Part shown: positions 40,841-48,764 of the stretch, piece after piece
How the letters are laid out: every line of letters begins with the position of its first letter
How positions within the stretch are numbered: position 1 is the stretch's first letter
Assembly (NCBI GenBank): GCA_044375975.1
Contig: JBILLQ010000013.1
Coordinates: 1-59,918, forward strand
DNA length: 59,918 nucleotides
From: UBA5018 sp044375975
GTDB lineage: Bacteria; Cyanobacteriota; Cyanobacteriia; PCC-6307; Cyanobiaceae
Direction: 5' to 3'
The notes under the pieces: model-generated
Seen by the model: the letters and a program-made list of their open reading frames with translations, nothing else
The model's database searches: none
Told to the model about the DNA's origin: nothing
Program-made: the position numbers and the translations under genes

Positions 40841-42931
40841 TCAAATTGGTTGAGAGTTGGCTGATGCGCCCCCAAACTGCTTCTGTAGCTCTTCTGCCAC
40901 CCGTTCCATCACCTGATCCCAGTTTCCCCGCTCGCTCTGGCGGAATAGTCGCATAGAGGGATACCAGAAGCTGGTGTCGCCTTCTAAACCCCAGCGCCAC
41001 TCAGGAACTTTATGTAGCAGGAGCCAGGTGGTTTTGCCCATTCCCCCGGCCAGGTGAGCCACAGAGGTGTCGCTGGTGATCACCAGATCGCAGTTGGCGA
41101 TGATGGCTGCGGTTTCTAGAAAATCCCAGGTGTCATTGATTTGATCCTGGCAACTCACGAAACGGTCCTTGAAGGAACAGGTTTTCAATTGCTCACTGCC
41201 AAAGCCCTTCTGGAGTGAGAGCAAGGATGTCTGGCTGCAGGATGTGATTGGCGCAAATGCTTCTAGCTGCAGAGATCTTCCACGCAGCCTTGTTTTTTCA
41301 GTTTGCGGGTTGCCCTGCCAGTTGATGCCGATGATCGGGCGTTCTGCTGCTGAAAGGATGCCTTTCCACTTGACGACAAGTTCGTTAGTGGTTTTGATGT
41401 AGGGCTCAGTGATGATGGGTTTATCTGGGCTGACCTCTAAATACCGAGGAACGGAAAGCAAGGGGATCCACGGCCCATCTGTAATCTGATCGCCTTGCTG
41501 TGGAGTGAGTGGTGATGGGTCAATACCAGATACTTGTATCAGGGTGTGCAGATTGGGCTGAGCGCAGAGTGAAAGCGGAATGCCTTGGTTTCTTAGGGCT
41601 ATGGCATAGCGCATAAACAGCAGTGTGTCGCCAAGGCCTTGTTCGGTTACGATCAATAACCGCTCCTTTTCGCCAGTCAATGCTTCTCCGTTCCACTTGT
41701 TGCATTTGGGCAAGGAGTGTGGCCTTGGTGCATCTTTTTCTTTTTTAAAACGCCATTCGTATTTCTCCCAGCCGTTTCTGTAGTCGCCGCCAAGCAGCAT
41801 TGTCAGCGAAGTGTTCAAATGAGCTTCTGGGTGGTTGGGCTTTAGTTCCACTGCTTTGTTGTAGGAGGCAATGGCAGCGGTTAGGTTGCCCTGCTCCTGG
41901 AGAGCGGTGCCCAGGTTGTTGTGAGCTTCTGGGTGGTTGGGCCTGAATTCCAGGGCTTTCTTATAAGACGCGATGGCAGCGGTTAGGTCGCCCTGCTCCT
42001 GGAGAGCAGTGCCCAGATTGTTGTGAGCGTCTGGGTGGTTGGGCTTGAATCCCAGCGCTTTCTTGTAGGAGGTAATGGCAGCGGTTAGGTCGCCCTGCTC
42101 TTTGAGAGCATTGCCCAGGTTGTTGTGAGCGTCTGGGTTGTTGGGCTTGAGTTGGAGGGCAGTGATGTAGGAGGTAATGGCAGCGGGTAGGTCACCCTGA
42201 TCTGTGAGAGCATTGCCCAGGTTGTTGTGAGCATCTGGGTAGTTGGGTTTGAGTTTGAGGGCGGTGTTGTAGGAGGCAATGGCGGCGGGTAGGTCGCCCT
42301 GATCCTTGAGAGCAGTGCCCAGGTTGTTGTGAGCATCTGGGTAGTTGGGATTGATTTGGATGGCAGCGATGTAGGAGGCAATGGCAGCGGTTAGGTCGCC
42401 CTGCTCCTTGAGAACAATGCCCAGGTTGTTATGAGCTTCTGGGTAGTTGGGCTTGAGTTGGAGGGCGGTTTTGTAGGAGGCAATGGCAGCGGCTAGGTCG
42501 CCCTGCTCCTTGAGAGCATTGCCCAGGTTGTTGTGTGCTTCTGGGTAGTTGGGCTTGAGTTGGAGAGCAGACTTGTAGGAGGCAATGGCAGCGGTTAGGT
42601 CGCCCTCCCTCTTGAGAGCAACGCCCAGGTTGTTGTGAAAGTCTGGGTAGTTTGGATTTAGCTCCAGTGCTTTCTTGAGATGGTTTATGAGCTCATCAAA
42701 TCTGCCCTGCATGCCGCAGATTGCCGCCAGGTTGCCATAGACGATGTGATTGTTTGTTCCTGCTGCGATCAGCTCTCTGTAGAGCGCTTCTGCCTCTTGA
42801 AGTTTCCTTTGATTGATCAGTGCGACAGCCTGTTGCTCCTTGGCGGCGTGATCCGCAGCACTCTTGGCAACCTGCTTTGGCGCTGGTGTGGCTGCTGAGA
42901 ATCCACCGCCACTCCGCTTGGGCTTGCCCAC
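40841..42931 (-). CDS. TPR-repeat protein with C-terminal glycosyltransferase-like domain
   Basis: About 696 residues from a GTG at 42931, which gives V-G-K-P-K-R-S-G-G-G-F; the frame to 43093 continues through sequence antisense to the glycosylase gene and is not preferred. Nine or so TPR units of 34 residues (E-Q-G-D-L-T-A-A-I-A-S-Y pattern, H-N-N-L-G) are preceded by a degenerate one. The C-terminal ~250 residues (R-L-L-I-V-T-E-Q-G-L-G-D-T-L-L-F, and TSDTSVAHLAGGMGKTTWLL near the end) resemble a GT9/GT41-like donor-binding fold, so the protein may be a glycosyltransferase with a substrate-recognition arm. It sits between two copies of the glycosylase 5' end. Confidence 0.8.
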   Translation of the reverse strand: MGKPKRSGGGFSAATPAPKQVAKSAADHAAKEQQAVALINQRKLQEAEALYRELIAAGTNNHIVYGNLAAICGMQGRFDELINHLKKALELNPNYPDFHNNLGVALKREGDLTAAIASYKSALQLKPNYPEAHNNLGNALKEQGDLAAAIASYKTALQLKPNYPEAHNNLGIVLKEQGDLTAAIASYIAAIQINPNYPDAHNNLGTALKDQGDLPAAIASYNTALKLKPNYPDAHNNLGNALTDQGDLPAAITSYITALQLKPNNPDAHNNLGNALKEQGDLTAAITSYKKALGFKPNHPDAHNNLGTALQEQGDLTAAIASYKKALEFRPNHPEAHNNLGTALQEQGNLTAAIASYNKAVELKPNHPEAHLNTSLTMLLGGDYRNGWEKYEWRFKKEKDAPRPHSLPKCNKWNGEALTGEKERLLIVTEQGLGDTLLFMRYAIALRNQGIPLSLCAQPNLHTLIQVSGIDPSPLTPQQGDQITDGPWIPLLSVPRYLEVSPDKPIITEPYIKTTNELVVKWKGILSAAERPIIGINWQGNPQTEKTRLRGRSLQLEAFAPITSCSQTSLLSLQKGFGSEQLKTCSFKDRFVSCQDQINDTWDFLETAAIIANCDLVITSDTSVAHLAGGMGKTTWLLLHKVPEWRWGLEGDTSFWYPSMRLFRQSERGNWDQVMERVAEELQKQFGGASANSQPI
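41830..42660 (-). repeat. 102-bp tandem repeats (TPR coding)
   Basis: About eight units of 102 bp (34 codons), similar enough at DNA level to suggest recent unit duplication; the strongest identity is in the G-T-T-G-T-G-A-G-C blocks. They can expand or contract by recombination without shifting the frame. Confidence 0.85.
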
Positions 42932-43559
42932 GCCAGACCACCTGCTTTGTCCCAATCTAAGAAGACACCATCCCCCAGCCGCTCCCATAGCCACCCAGCC
43001 CCTGCCAGCCCTCCCCCAATCCTTTTTTGCCCGCCCCGCCCAGGCGGTCGCCCCCGATCTGATCGGCTGCCTGCTGGTGAAACGCCAAGCCAATGGCGAG
43101 TTGTTGCGGGGCGTGATTGTGGAAACGGAGGCCTATTGCCAATCGGAGCCCGCCTGCCATGGGCATCGCCGCCGCAGTCCCAGCAACGAAACCCTGTTCG
43201 GGGAGCCTGGGCGGTTTTATGTGTATGTGAGCTATGGCATTCACCACTGCGTCAACGTGGTCACGGGTCGGGCGGCATGGGCCAATGGCGTGCTGCTGCG
43301 GGCGCTGGCCCTGCCCCAGGAGCCGCCGCGGCTGGCGGCCGGACCGGGCCTGCTGGCCCGGCGCTTTGGCATCGATCGCGGCGATGACGGCCGGCCGGTG
43401 AGCCAGGAATCGGGACTGTGGATCGCCAGGCCTGCGGGCAGCCAACCCCTGCCAGCCGCGGCGCTATGGCGCGGCAGTCGCATCGGCATAAGTCGCGGCG
43501 GCCAGCTGGCCTGGCGCTGGGGCTTGGCGGGATCGCCCAGCCTCAGCCGCCCGTTTTGA
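42864..43559 (+). CDS. DNA-3-methyladenine glycosylase (Mpg/AAG family)
   Basis: The conserved part runs from about 43010: P-Q-S-F-F-A-R-P-A-Q-A-V-A, V-I-V-E-T-E-A-Y (catalytic Glu), A-C-H-G-H-R-R-R-S-P-S-N, then YVYVSYGIHHCVNVV and R-A-L, the pattern of alkyladenine glycosylases that remove alkylated purines. From there about 183 residues, the usual size. No ATG, GTG or TTG in frame lies between the ATG at 42864, inside the antisense 5' end of the TPR gene, and the GTG at 43078. The native start was probably lost when the neighbour was inserted. Expression is uncertain. Confidence 0.85.
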   Translation: MATCFGAGVAAENPPPLRLGLPTPDHLLCPNLRRHHPPAAPIATQPLPALPQSFFARPAQAVAPDLIGCLLVKRQANGELLRGVIVETEAYCQSEPACHGHRRRSPSNETLFGEPGRFYVYVSYGIHHCVNVVTGRAAWANGVLLRALALPQEPPRLAAGPGLLARRFGIDRGDDGRPVSQESGLWIARPAGSQPLPAAALWRGSRIGISRGGQLAWRWGLAGSPSLSRPF

Positions 43560-43654
43560 GTTGGCTGGTCGGTCTTTGAGCTGGTCGGTCTTGGCTTTGG
43601 GGCGCTGACAGCTGGGGATGCCCCCAGGCGAGCCCCTAGGTTGGTGCTCGGGCT

Positions 43655-44686
43655 GTGGGAAGGGGCTTGAGCGGCTGGCATCACCGCCACGTGATCGATC
43701 TGGCGGCCTTCTCGCGGCAGGATTTCGCCACCGTGCTCGAGCTGGCCCAGCGGTTTCGCTGCCTGCCGGTGGCGGGGGCGCGCAAATTGCCGGCCCTGCA
43801 GGGCCGCTTGGTGACCAGTCTGTTTTTTGAGCCCAGCACCCGCACCCGCAGCTCTTTTGAGATTGCCGCCAAGCGACTCTCGGCGGATGTGCAGAGTTTT
43901 TCGCCGGCCTCCAGTTCCCTGAGCAAGGGCGAGAGCCTGCTGGATACGGCCCGCACCTACCAGGCGATGGGGGCGAACCTGTTGGTGGTGCGCCATCGCT
44001 GCGCCGGGGTACCCCAGCAGTTGGCGGCGGAGCTGGATCGAGACGGCGAGCGGGTGGCGGTGCTCAATGCAGGCGATGGCCTGCATAGCCATCCCAGCCA
44101 GGGTCTGCTGGATCTGTTCACCCTGGCACGCTATTTCGCGCCCGAAGCCCCCAGCCCCGCCGCCCTGGCCGGCCGTCGCATTGCCATCGTGGGCGACCTG
44201 TTGCACTCCCGGGTGGCTCGATCCAACCTCTGGGCCCTAACCGCCTGTGGGGCTGATGTGGTGCTCTGCGGCCCCCCCACGCTGCTGCCCGAGGCCTTCG
44301 CCGCCTTTGTGGACGGGCCGCCGCCGGGCCAGGCCGTGGATCCGGTGCCCCAGCGGGGAGTGATTTCGATTGAGCGCCAACTGGATCGGGCCCTGGAGGG
44401 GGTGGATGCGGTGATGACCCTGCGGCTGCAGAAGGAGCGGATGCAGCAGCAGATGATCACCAGCCTCGATGCCTATCACCGCCAATTCGGCCTCAGTCAC
44501 CGGCGTTTGGCCAACTGCGGCAAGCATGTGCCGGTGCTGCATCCGGGGCCGGTGAATCGAGGGGTGGAACTGGCGGGGGAACTGCTGGACGATCCGGCCA
44601 TCTCCCTGGTGGACGAGCAGGTGACCAATGGCATTCCCGTGCGCATGGCGCTGCTTTACCTGCTGGCCGCCGGCGAAGCCAGCTGA
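43655..44686 (+). CDS. pyrB: Aspartate carbamoyltransferase, catalytic subunit
   Basis: 343 residues, slightly longer than the usual ~305-330. It makes N-carbamoyl-aspartate, the first committed step of pyrimidine synthesis. Carbamoyl-phosphate binding is L-F-F-E-P-S-T-R-T-R-S-S-F-E; other conserved stretches are R-H-R-C-A-G-V-P, DGLHSHPSQGLLDLFTL, and H-P-G-P-V-N-R-G near the end. A GTG at 43691 could be an alternative start, but the ATG at 43655 gives an N-terminus with a plausible G-W-H-H-R-H-V-I-D-L. The plus-strand gene stands alone, 3 bp short of the convergent ycf20-like gene. Confidence 0.96.
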   Translation: MGRGLSGWHHRHVIDLAAFSRQDFATVLELAQRFRCLPVAGARKLPALQGRLVTSLFFEPSTRTRSSFEIAAKRLSADVQSFSPASSSLSKGESLLDTARTYQAMGANLLVVRHRCAGVPQQLAAELDRDGERVAVLNAGDGLHSHPSQGLLDLFTLARYFAPEAPSPAALAGRRIAIVGDLLHSRVARSNLWALTACGADVVLCGPPTLLPEAFAAFVDGPPPGQAVDPVPQRGVISIERQLDRALEGVDAVMTLRLQKERMQQQMITSLDAYHRQFGLSHRRLANCGKHVPVLHPGPVNRGVELAGELLDDPAISLVDEQVTNGIPVRMALLYLLAAGEAS

Positions 44687-44689
44687 GGC

Positions 44690-45019
44690 TCACACCAATT
44701 TGAAGCCATCGATCAGCAAGCCGTAGAGCAGGCCGATGCGGGCCATGTCCAGCAGTTGCAGGCCGAGGCGATCGCCCGGTTGGCTTTGCAGGGGGCCACG
44801 GGCTCGGATCGCCAGCTCCATCAGGGCCACGCTGAGGCCGGCGGAGAGGGGATCCAGCTTGGCCAGGGCGCCGGTGATCGAACCCACGGCACCGCCGATG
44901 CTGAAGCTTGTCAGCAGCACGATCGTGAGCAGGGAGAGCCGCCGCCAGGGGTTGGCAGCCCAGCGCTCCAGGTTGCTGGCCGCCCCAATCACCTGACGTT
45001 GGAAGCGGGTTTGCGGCAC
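44690..45019 (-). CDS. ycf20: DUF565 (Ycf20-like) membrane protein
   Basis: 109 residues with three hydrophobic stretches: L-S-L-L-T-I-V-L-L-T-S-F-S-I-G-G-A-V-G, then L-S-A-G-L-S-V-A-L-M-E, and a final A-R-I-G-L-L-Y-G-L-L-I-D-G-F-K-L, which are the conserved parts of DUF565. The family includes the plastid Ycf20. The function is unclear; Ycf20-like proteins have been linked to photoprotection in algae. It ends just after pyrB in convergent orientation. Confidence 0.85.
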   Translation of the reverse strand: MPQTRFQRQVIGAASNLERWAANPWRRLSLLTIVLLTSFSIGGAVGSITGALAKLDPLSAGLSVALMELAIRARGPLQSQPGDRLGLQLLDMARIGLLYGLLIDGFKLV

Positions 45020-45291
45020 GGCGTGAAAATAGGGTTGGCAGGACGTAAAAGATGGCTGGTGGTACCCATCACCCGGCCTGGCCCTGCCGTACCTTGTCTA
45101 CACCATCTCTGGTGTCATGCAAGCCATTTTGCCCCCATCTATAGGGGATTTAAATCAAAGGGGGATTTGAATCAAAATTCTCTGCCAGTCTCCAGACCGC
45201 CCATTGATCGCTTCCCTCACTTGCCTGACCTTCACTTGCCTGACAGCCACTTAGCTGAATTGATGGTTCAGGGGTGCCCTGGCTGTGCTGG

Positions 45292-45489
45292 TTAGGCCTC
45301 CGGGTCTTTCTTCCGGGAGGTCTTGCCCTCTAGCAACTCCAACAGGGCCTCCATCTGGGCCATGACGCCGCGGACTTCGCCGGCTTCTGGCAGCAAGCCG
45401 TCGTCCATAACGCCTTGGTGCATTTCTCGCAGTTCTTGGCGGATGTAGCGCAGGTGGCTGACCACCTGTTCGCGCTTCGACTGCGACAT
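45292..45489 (-). CDS. Small helical protein, 65 residues
   Basis: A short, highly charged helical protein with S-Q-S-K-R-E-Q-V-V-S-H-L-R-Y-I-R-Q-E-L and MEALLELLEGKTSRKKDPEA, and no cysteine or membrane segment. The pattern and length look like a conserved small cyanobacterial protein, but I do not know its name. It lies alone between ycf20 and the PCP-domain gene on the minus strand. Confidence 0.6.
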   Translation of the reverse strand: MSQSKREQVVSHLRYIRQELREMHQGVMDDGLLPEAGEVRGVMAQMEALLELLEGKTSRKKDPEA

Positions 45490-45554
45490 CAGTTGTAAAC
45501 AAAACCTTACCCCCCCTTTTACCCCATCACCGCCCGGGGGATGTCAGCAGTTGC

Positions 45555-45716
45555 TCACTTTTCCCCGAACTTGGCCTTCGACTGCTGGTAAAAGGCCGTA
45601 TCCACGCTCGACAGCCCGGCCTCCTCGGCCAATTTCTCGATCCGCTTGCGCACGATCGGCCGCACGAAAAAAGGCACTTCCTTGAGTTGCTGCTCTGCTT
45701 CTGGTTGCCAGTTCAT
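45555..45716 (-). CDS. 53-residue PCP-reductase-domain protein
   Basis: The ATG at 45716 gives M-N-W-Q-P-E-A-E-Q-Q-L-K-E-V-P-F-F-V-R, then KRIEKLAEEAGLSSVDTAFY and K-F-G-E-K. This is the short domain found at the C-terminus of the ChlB subunit of light-independent protochlorophyllide reductase and also as a free small protein in cyanobacteria. The stand-alone form probably binds a partner; its role is not established. Below 60 codons, it escapes usual gene-length cut-offs. Confidence 0.8.
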   Translation of the reverse strand: MNWQPEAEQQLKEVPFFVRPIVRKRIEKLAEEAGLSSVDTAFYQQSKAKFGEK

Positions 45717-45747
45717 GCACACCGGGAAAGCCCTGGGCTGAGATTAC

Positions 45748-46071
45748 TTAAGCGGCCGGGCGGCGCATGGGGTGTGCCAGGCTGATGGCAGGCCAAGACC
45801 TCCACCAGCTCACCACCTCGGCCACGTGCAGGCGGTGCAGGGCCATTTCCCTTGCCTCCTCGGGGCGGCCGGCGAGCAGGAGTTGCTGCCAGCGGTCGCG
45901 AACGCCGTTGATGGGAACGTGCTCATCTAAGCGCCATTGGTTGAGAGGCAACCAGGTAGTTGGGCGGTAGCGAGGAGATGGATTCTGCTGATACTGCCGG
46001 CAAGGAGGCGTTGTGGGCCGGCTTCCGTTGGCCTGTGCCAGGCCTTCTCTGGGCTGATTGGTTGGCGCCAT
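45748..46071 (-). CDS. Hypothetical protein (doubtful start)
   Basis: A 107-codon frame whose second half (L-N-Q-W-R-L-D-E-H-V-P-I-N-G-V-R-D-R-W, then EEAREMALHRLHVAEVVSWW) looks protein-like, with a helix of alternating charge and W-W-R. The first ~40 residues look unlike coding sequence. I recognise no family. It ends 31 bp before the PCP-domain gene and faces the restriction operon. Confidence 0.4.
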   Translation of the reverse strand: MAPTNQPREGLAQANGSRPTTPPCRQYQQNPSPRYRPTTWLPLNQWRLDEHVPINGVRDRWQQLLLAGRPEEAREMALHRLHVAEVVSWWRSWPAISLAHPMRRPAA

Positions 46072-46303
46072 CGAACCGCCACCAGCGGCAGCAATTCACG
46101 CCTGGCTGTGTGAATGACCAGCTTCGGGGAATGCTCACCCAGCTGGTGAAGCTCCGGATGGAGTCGATGTGGGGCCCAGAGCCGCGCCCAGATTTTTGTC
46201 AATTTTTGTACGCTCTAGCTAAGCCGCTTGGTTAGCTCCCGAATTCGCGAATGGCACGATCCCTTCTAGCCTTTGCGCGGGTCCGTCCGCTACCCGCCAG
46301 CCG

Positions 46304-48763
46304 ATGACCAAGCGCACCCTCAGCGAAACCGAGATCTGCGATCGCTTCATCACACCGGCGCTGCAGCAGGCCGGCTGGCTGTTGGAGCGAATGCGGCGCG
46401 AGTATTCGTTCACCGATGGCCGCATCATCGTGCGCGGGCGGCTGGTGAGCCGGGGCCGGCGCAAGCGGGCCGACTACCTGCTGGTGTACGAGGGTGTGCC
46501 CTTGGCGGTGATCGAGGCCAAGGACAACAGCCACGCCATCGGCGACGGCCTGCAGCAGGCCCTGGCCTATGCCAAGGCCTTGAACACGCCGTTTGTGTTT
46601 GCCTCCAACGGCGATGGCTTCGTTTTCCACGACCGCACCGGCCAGAGCGAAGAACGCGAAACCACCCTGGCCCTTGAGGCCTTCCCCAGCCCCGAGGATC
46701 TCTGGCGCCGCTATAGCCGCTGGAAGGGCTTCACGCCCCAACAGGAGAAGGTGGTACTGCAGCCCTATTACGTCGGCGGCACCAGGAAAGCCCCGCGCTA
46801 TTACCAGATCAACGCTATCCAGGCCACGGTGGAGGCGATCACCAAAGGCCAGCAGCGCATCTTGCTGGTGATGGCCACCGGAACGGGCAAAACATTCACC
46901 GCCTTTCAGATCATCTGGCGGCTGTGGAAGGCGGGGCAGAAGAAGCGGATTCTGTTTTTGGCCGATCGCAACGTGCTGGTGAACCAGACGATGGTCAACG
47001 ACTTCCGGCCCTTCGGGCCGGCGATGGCCAAGTTGAGCACAGCCTCAAAAACCATTGAGCGGACCGATGGCAGCCTGGAAACGATCGCGCTGGCGTTGAA
47101 TAAGCAGCGCCGCATCGACACCTCCTATGAGGTCTATCTGGGGCTCTACCAGGCGCTCACCGGGCCAGAGGAGCGCCAGAAGCTCTACAAAGAGTTTTCG
47201 CCAGGTTTCTTTGATCTGATCGTGGTGGATGAATGCCACCGCGGCAGCGCTGCGGAGGATTCAGCCTGGCGCGAGATCCTGGAGTATTTCAGCGCCGCCA
47301 CCCAGATCGGCCTCACCGCCACGCCGAAGGAAACCAAGTATGTGTCGAATATCGATTATTTTGGCGAACCGCTCTACACCTATTCGCTAAAGCAGGGCAT
47401 ACGCGATGGCTTCCTGGCGCCCTACAAGGTGATCCGCGTGCATCTCGATATTGATGTGGAGGGCTATCGCCCGAAGCCTGGAGAGGTGGATGATCGCGGT
47501 ATGGAGATCGAGGATCGCCTCTACAACCAGAAGGATTTTGATCGCTTGCTGGTGATCGATGCACGCACCCTCCGGGTGGCGAAGTGGATCAGCGATTACC
47601 TCAAGGCCAGCGGCGATCGGATGCAGAAAACGATCGTGTTCTGTGTGGACACCGAGCACGCCCTGATGATGCGCCAGGCGCTGATCAATGAAAACCAGGA
47701 TCTGGTGCAGGCCAACGGCCGCTATGTGATGCGCATCACTGGCAACGATGAGGAGGGCATGAAGGCCCTCGATGACTTCATCGATCCGATGAATCCTTGG
47801 CCGGTGCTTGTCACCACCTCGCGCTTGCTCTCCACGGGCGTGGACGCCCAGACCTGCCGGCTGATCGTGCTCGATCGGGAGGTGGGCTCGATGACCGAGT
47901 TCAAGCAGATCGTGGGACGCGGCACGCGGGTGCATGCCGACAGCCAGAAGTTTTACTTCACCCTGGTGGATTTCCGCAAAGCCAGCAAGCATTTTGCGGA
48001 TCCGGGGTTTGATGGCGAGCCGGTACAGATCTACGAGCCAGGCGAAGATGATCCACCGCTGCCGCCGGAGCAATCCACCGGCGAGACGGATCCGCTGAAT
48101 GAGGATCCGGACGAAGAGGACTGCGGCGACAACGGGGAAGAGTCCATTCTGGTGAATCCCAATCCCCCAGACCCTCAGCCTCCCGGCGAGCCACGTCAGA
48201 AGTACTACATCAAGGGCAAGCCGGTGCGCGTGCTCACCGAGCGGATCGAATACCTGGATGAAAACGGCAAGCTGGTGACGGAATCTCTACGCGATTACAG
48301 CCGCAAGACGGTGCGCGAGCAGTACGCCAGCCTCGATGTCTTCCTGCGTCGCTGGCGGGGGGAGCAGCGCAAGGCCACGATCATCCAGGAGCTGGCGGAG
48401 GAGGGGCTGCTGCTGGAGCCGCTGCAGGAGGAGCTGGGCCTGGAGCTCGATCCTTTTGATTTGATCTGCCACATCGCCTACGACCAGCCGCCCCTATCCC
48501 GCCGCGAGCGCACCGCACGGGTGCAAAAGCAAGGGGTGTACAGCCGCTATGGCCCCCAGGCCCGGGCAGTGCTGGAGGCCCTGCTGGCCAAGTACCAGGA
48601 TGGCGGCGTGGTGGACGAGCTGGCCGACGTGAAAATCCTGCGGATTCCACCGTTCAGTGCCATGGGCACCCAACTGGAGCTGCTGCGTCCCTTCGGCTCG
48701 AAGGCTGGTTTCGAGCGGGCGGTGCAAGACCTGCAGACCGCCCTCTACGGGGAGGCGGCCTGA
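46304..48763 (+). CDS. hsdR: Type I restriction R subunit HsdR
   Basis: 819 residues. The N-terminal nuclease domain shows A-D-Y-L-L-V-Y at about 57 and L-A-V-I-E-A-K at about 67-73, the D..E-x-K pattern. The translocase follows: LLVMATGTGKTFTAFQIIWR (Walker A), V-V-D-E-C-H-R-G (Walker B, DECH), G-L-T-A-T-P, and T-T-S-R-L-L-S-T-G-V-D then Q-I-V-G-R-G-T-R (motif VI). An acidic low-complexity segment lies near 590-625, and a C-terminal helical region contacts HsdM. It cuts unmodified DNA and is ATP-dependent. It overlaps nothing: hsdM starts 1 bp after its stop, so the genes are coupled. Confidence 0.96.
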   Translation: MTKRTLSETEICDRFITPALQQAGWLLERMRREYSFTDGRIIVRGRLVSRGRRKRADYLLVYEGVPLAVIEAKDNSHAIGDGLQQALAYAKALNTPFVFASNGDGFVFHDRTGQSEERETTLALEAFPSPEDLWRRYSRWKGFTPQQEKVVLQPYYVGGTRKAPRYYQINAIQATVEAITKGQQRILLVMATGTGKTFTAFQIIWRLWKAGQKKRILFLADRNVLVNQTMVNDFRPFGPAMAKLSTASKTIERTDGSLETIALALNKQRRIDTSYEVYLGLYQALTGPEERQKLYKEFSPGFFDLIVVDECHRGSAAEDSAWREILEYFSAATQIGLTATPKETKYVSNIDYFGEPLYTYSLKQGIRDGFLAPYKVIRVHLDIDVEGYRPKPGEVDDRGMEIEDRLYNQKDFDRLLVIDARTLRVAKWISDYLKASGDRMQKTIVFCVDTEHALMMRQALINENQDLVQANGRYVMRITGNDEEGMKALDDFIDPMNPWPVLVTTSRLLSTGVDAQTCRLIVLDREVGSMTEFKQIVGRGTRVHADSQKFYFTLVDFRKASKHFADPGFDGEPVQIYEPGEDDPPLPPEQSTGETDPLNEDPDEEDCGDNGEESILVNPNPPDPQPPGEPRQKYYIKGKPVRVLTERIEYLDENGKLVTESLRDYSRKTVREQYASLDVFLRRWRGEQRKATIIQELAEEGLLLEPLQEELGLELDPFDLICHIAYDQPPLSRRERTARVQKQGVYSRYGPQARAVLEALLAKYQDGGVVDELADVKILRIPPFSAMGTQLELLRPFGSKAGFERAVQDLQTALYGEAA

Positions 48764-48764
48764 G

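Noticed and set aside
41830..42660. Regular 102-bp repeats could be read as a CRISPR-like or satellite array
   Set aside because: They are in frame and encode TPR units of 34 residues with no spacers; no cas gene is present in the window.
45146..45178. Direct repeat GGGATTTAAATCAAA / GGGATTTGAATCAAA in the intergenic region
   Set aside because: Two short AT-rich copies without gene-specific position; nothing further supports a regulatory role.
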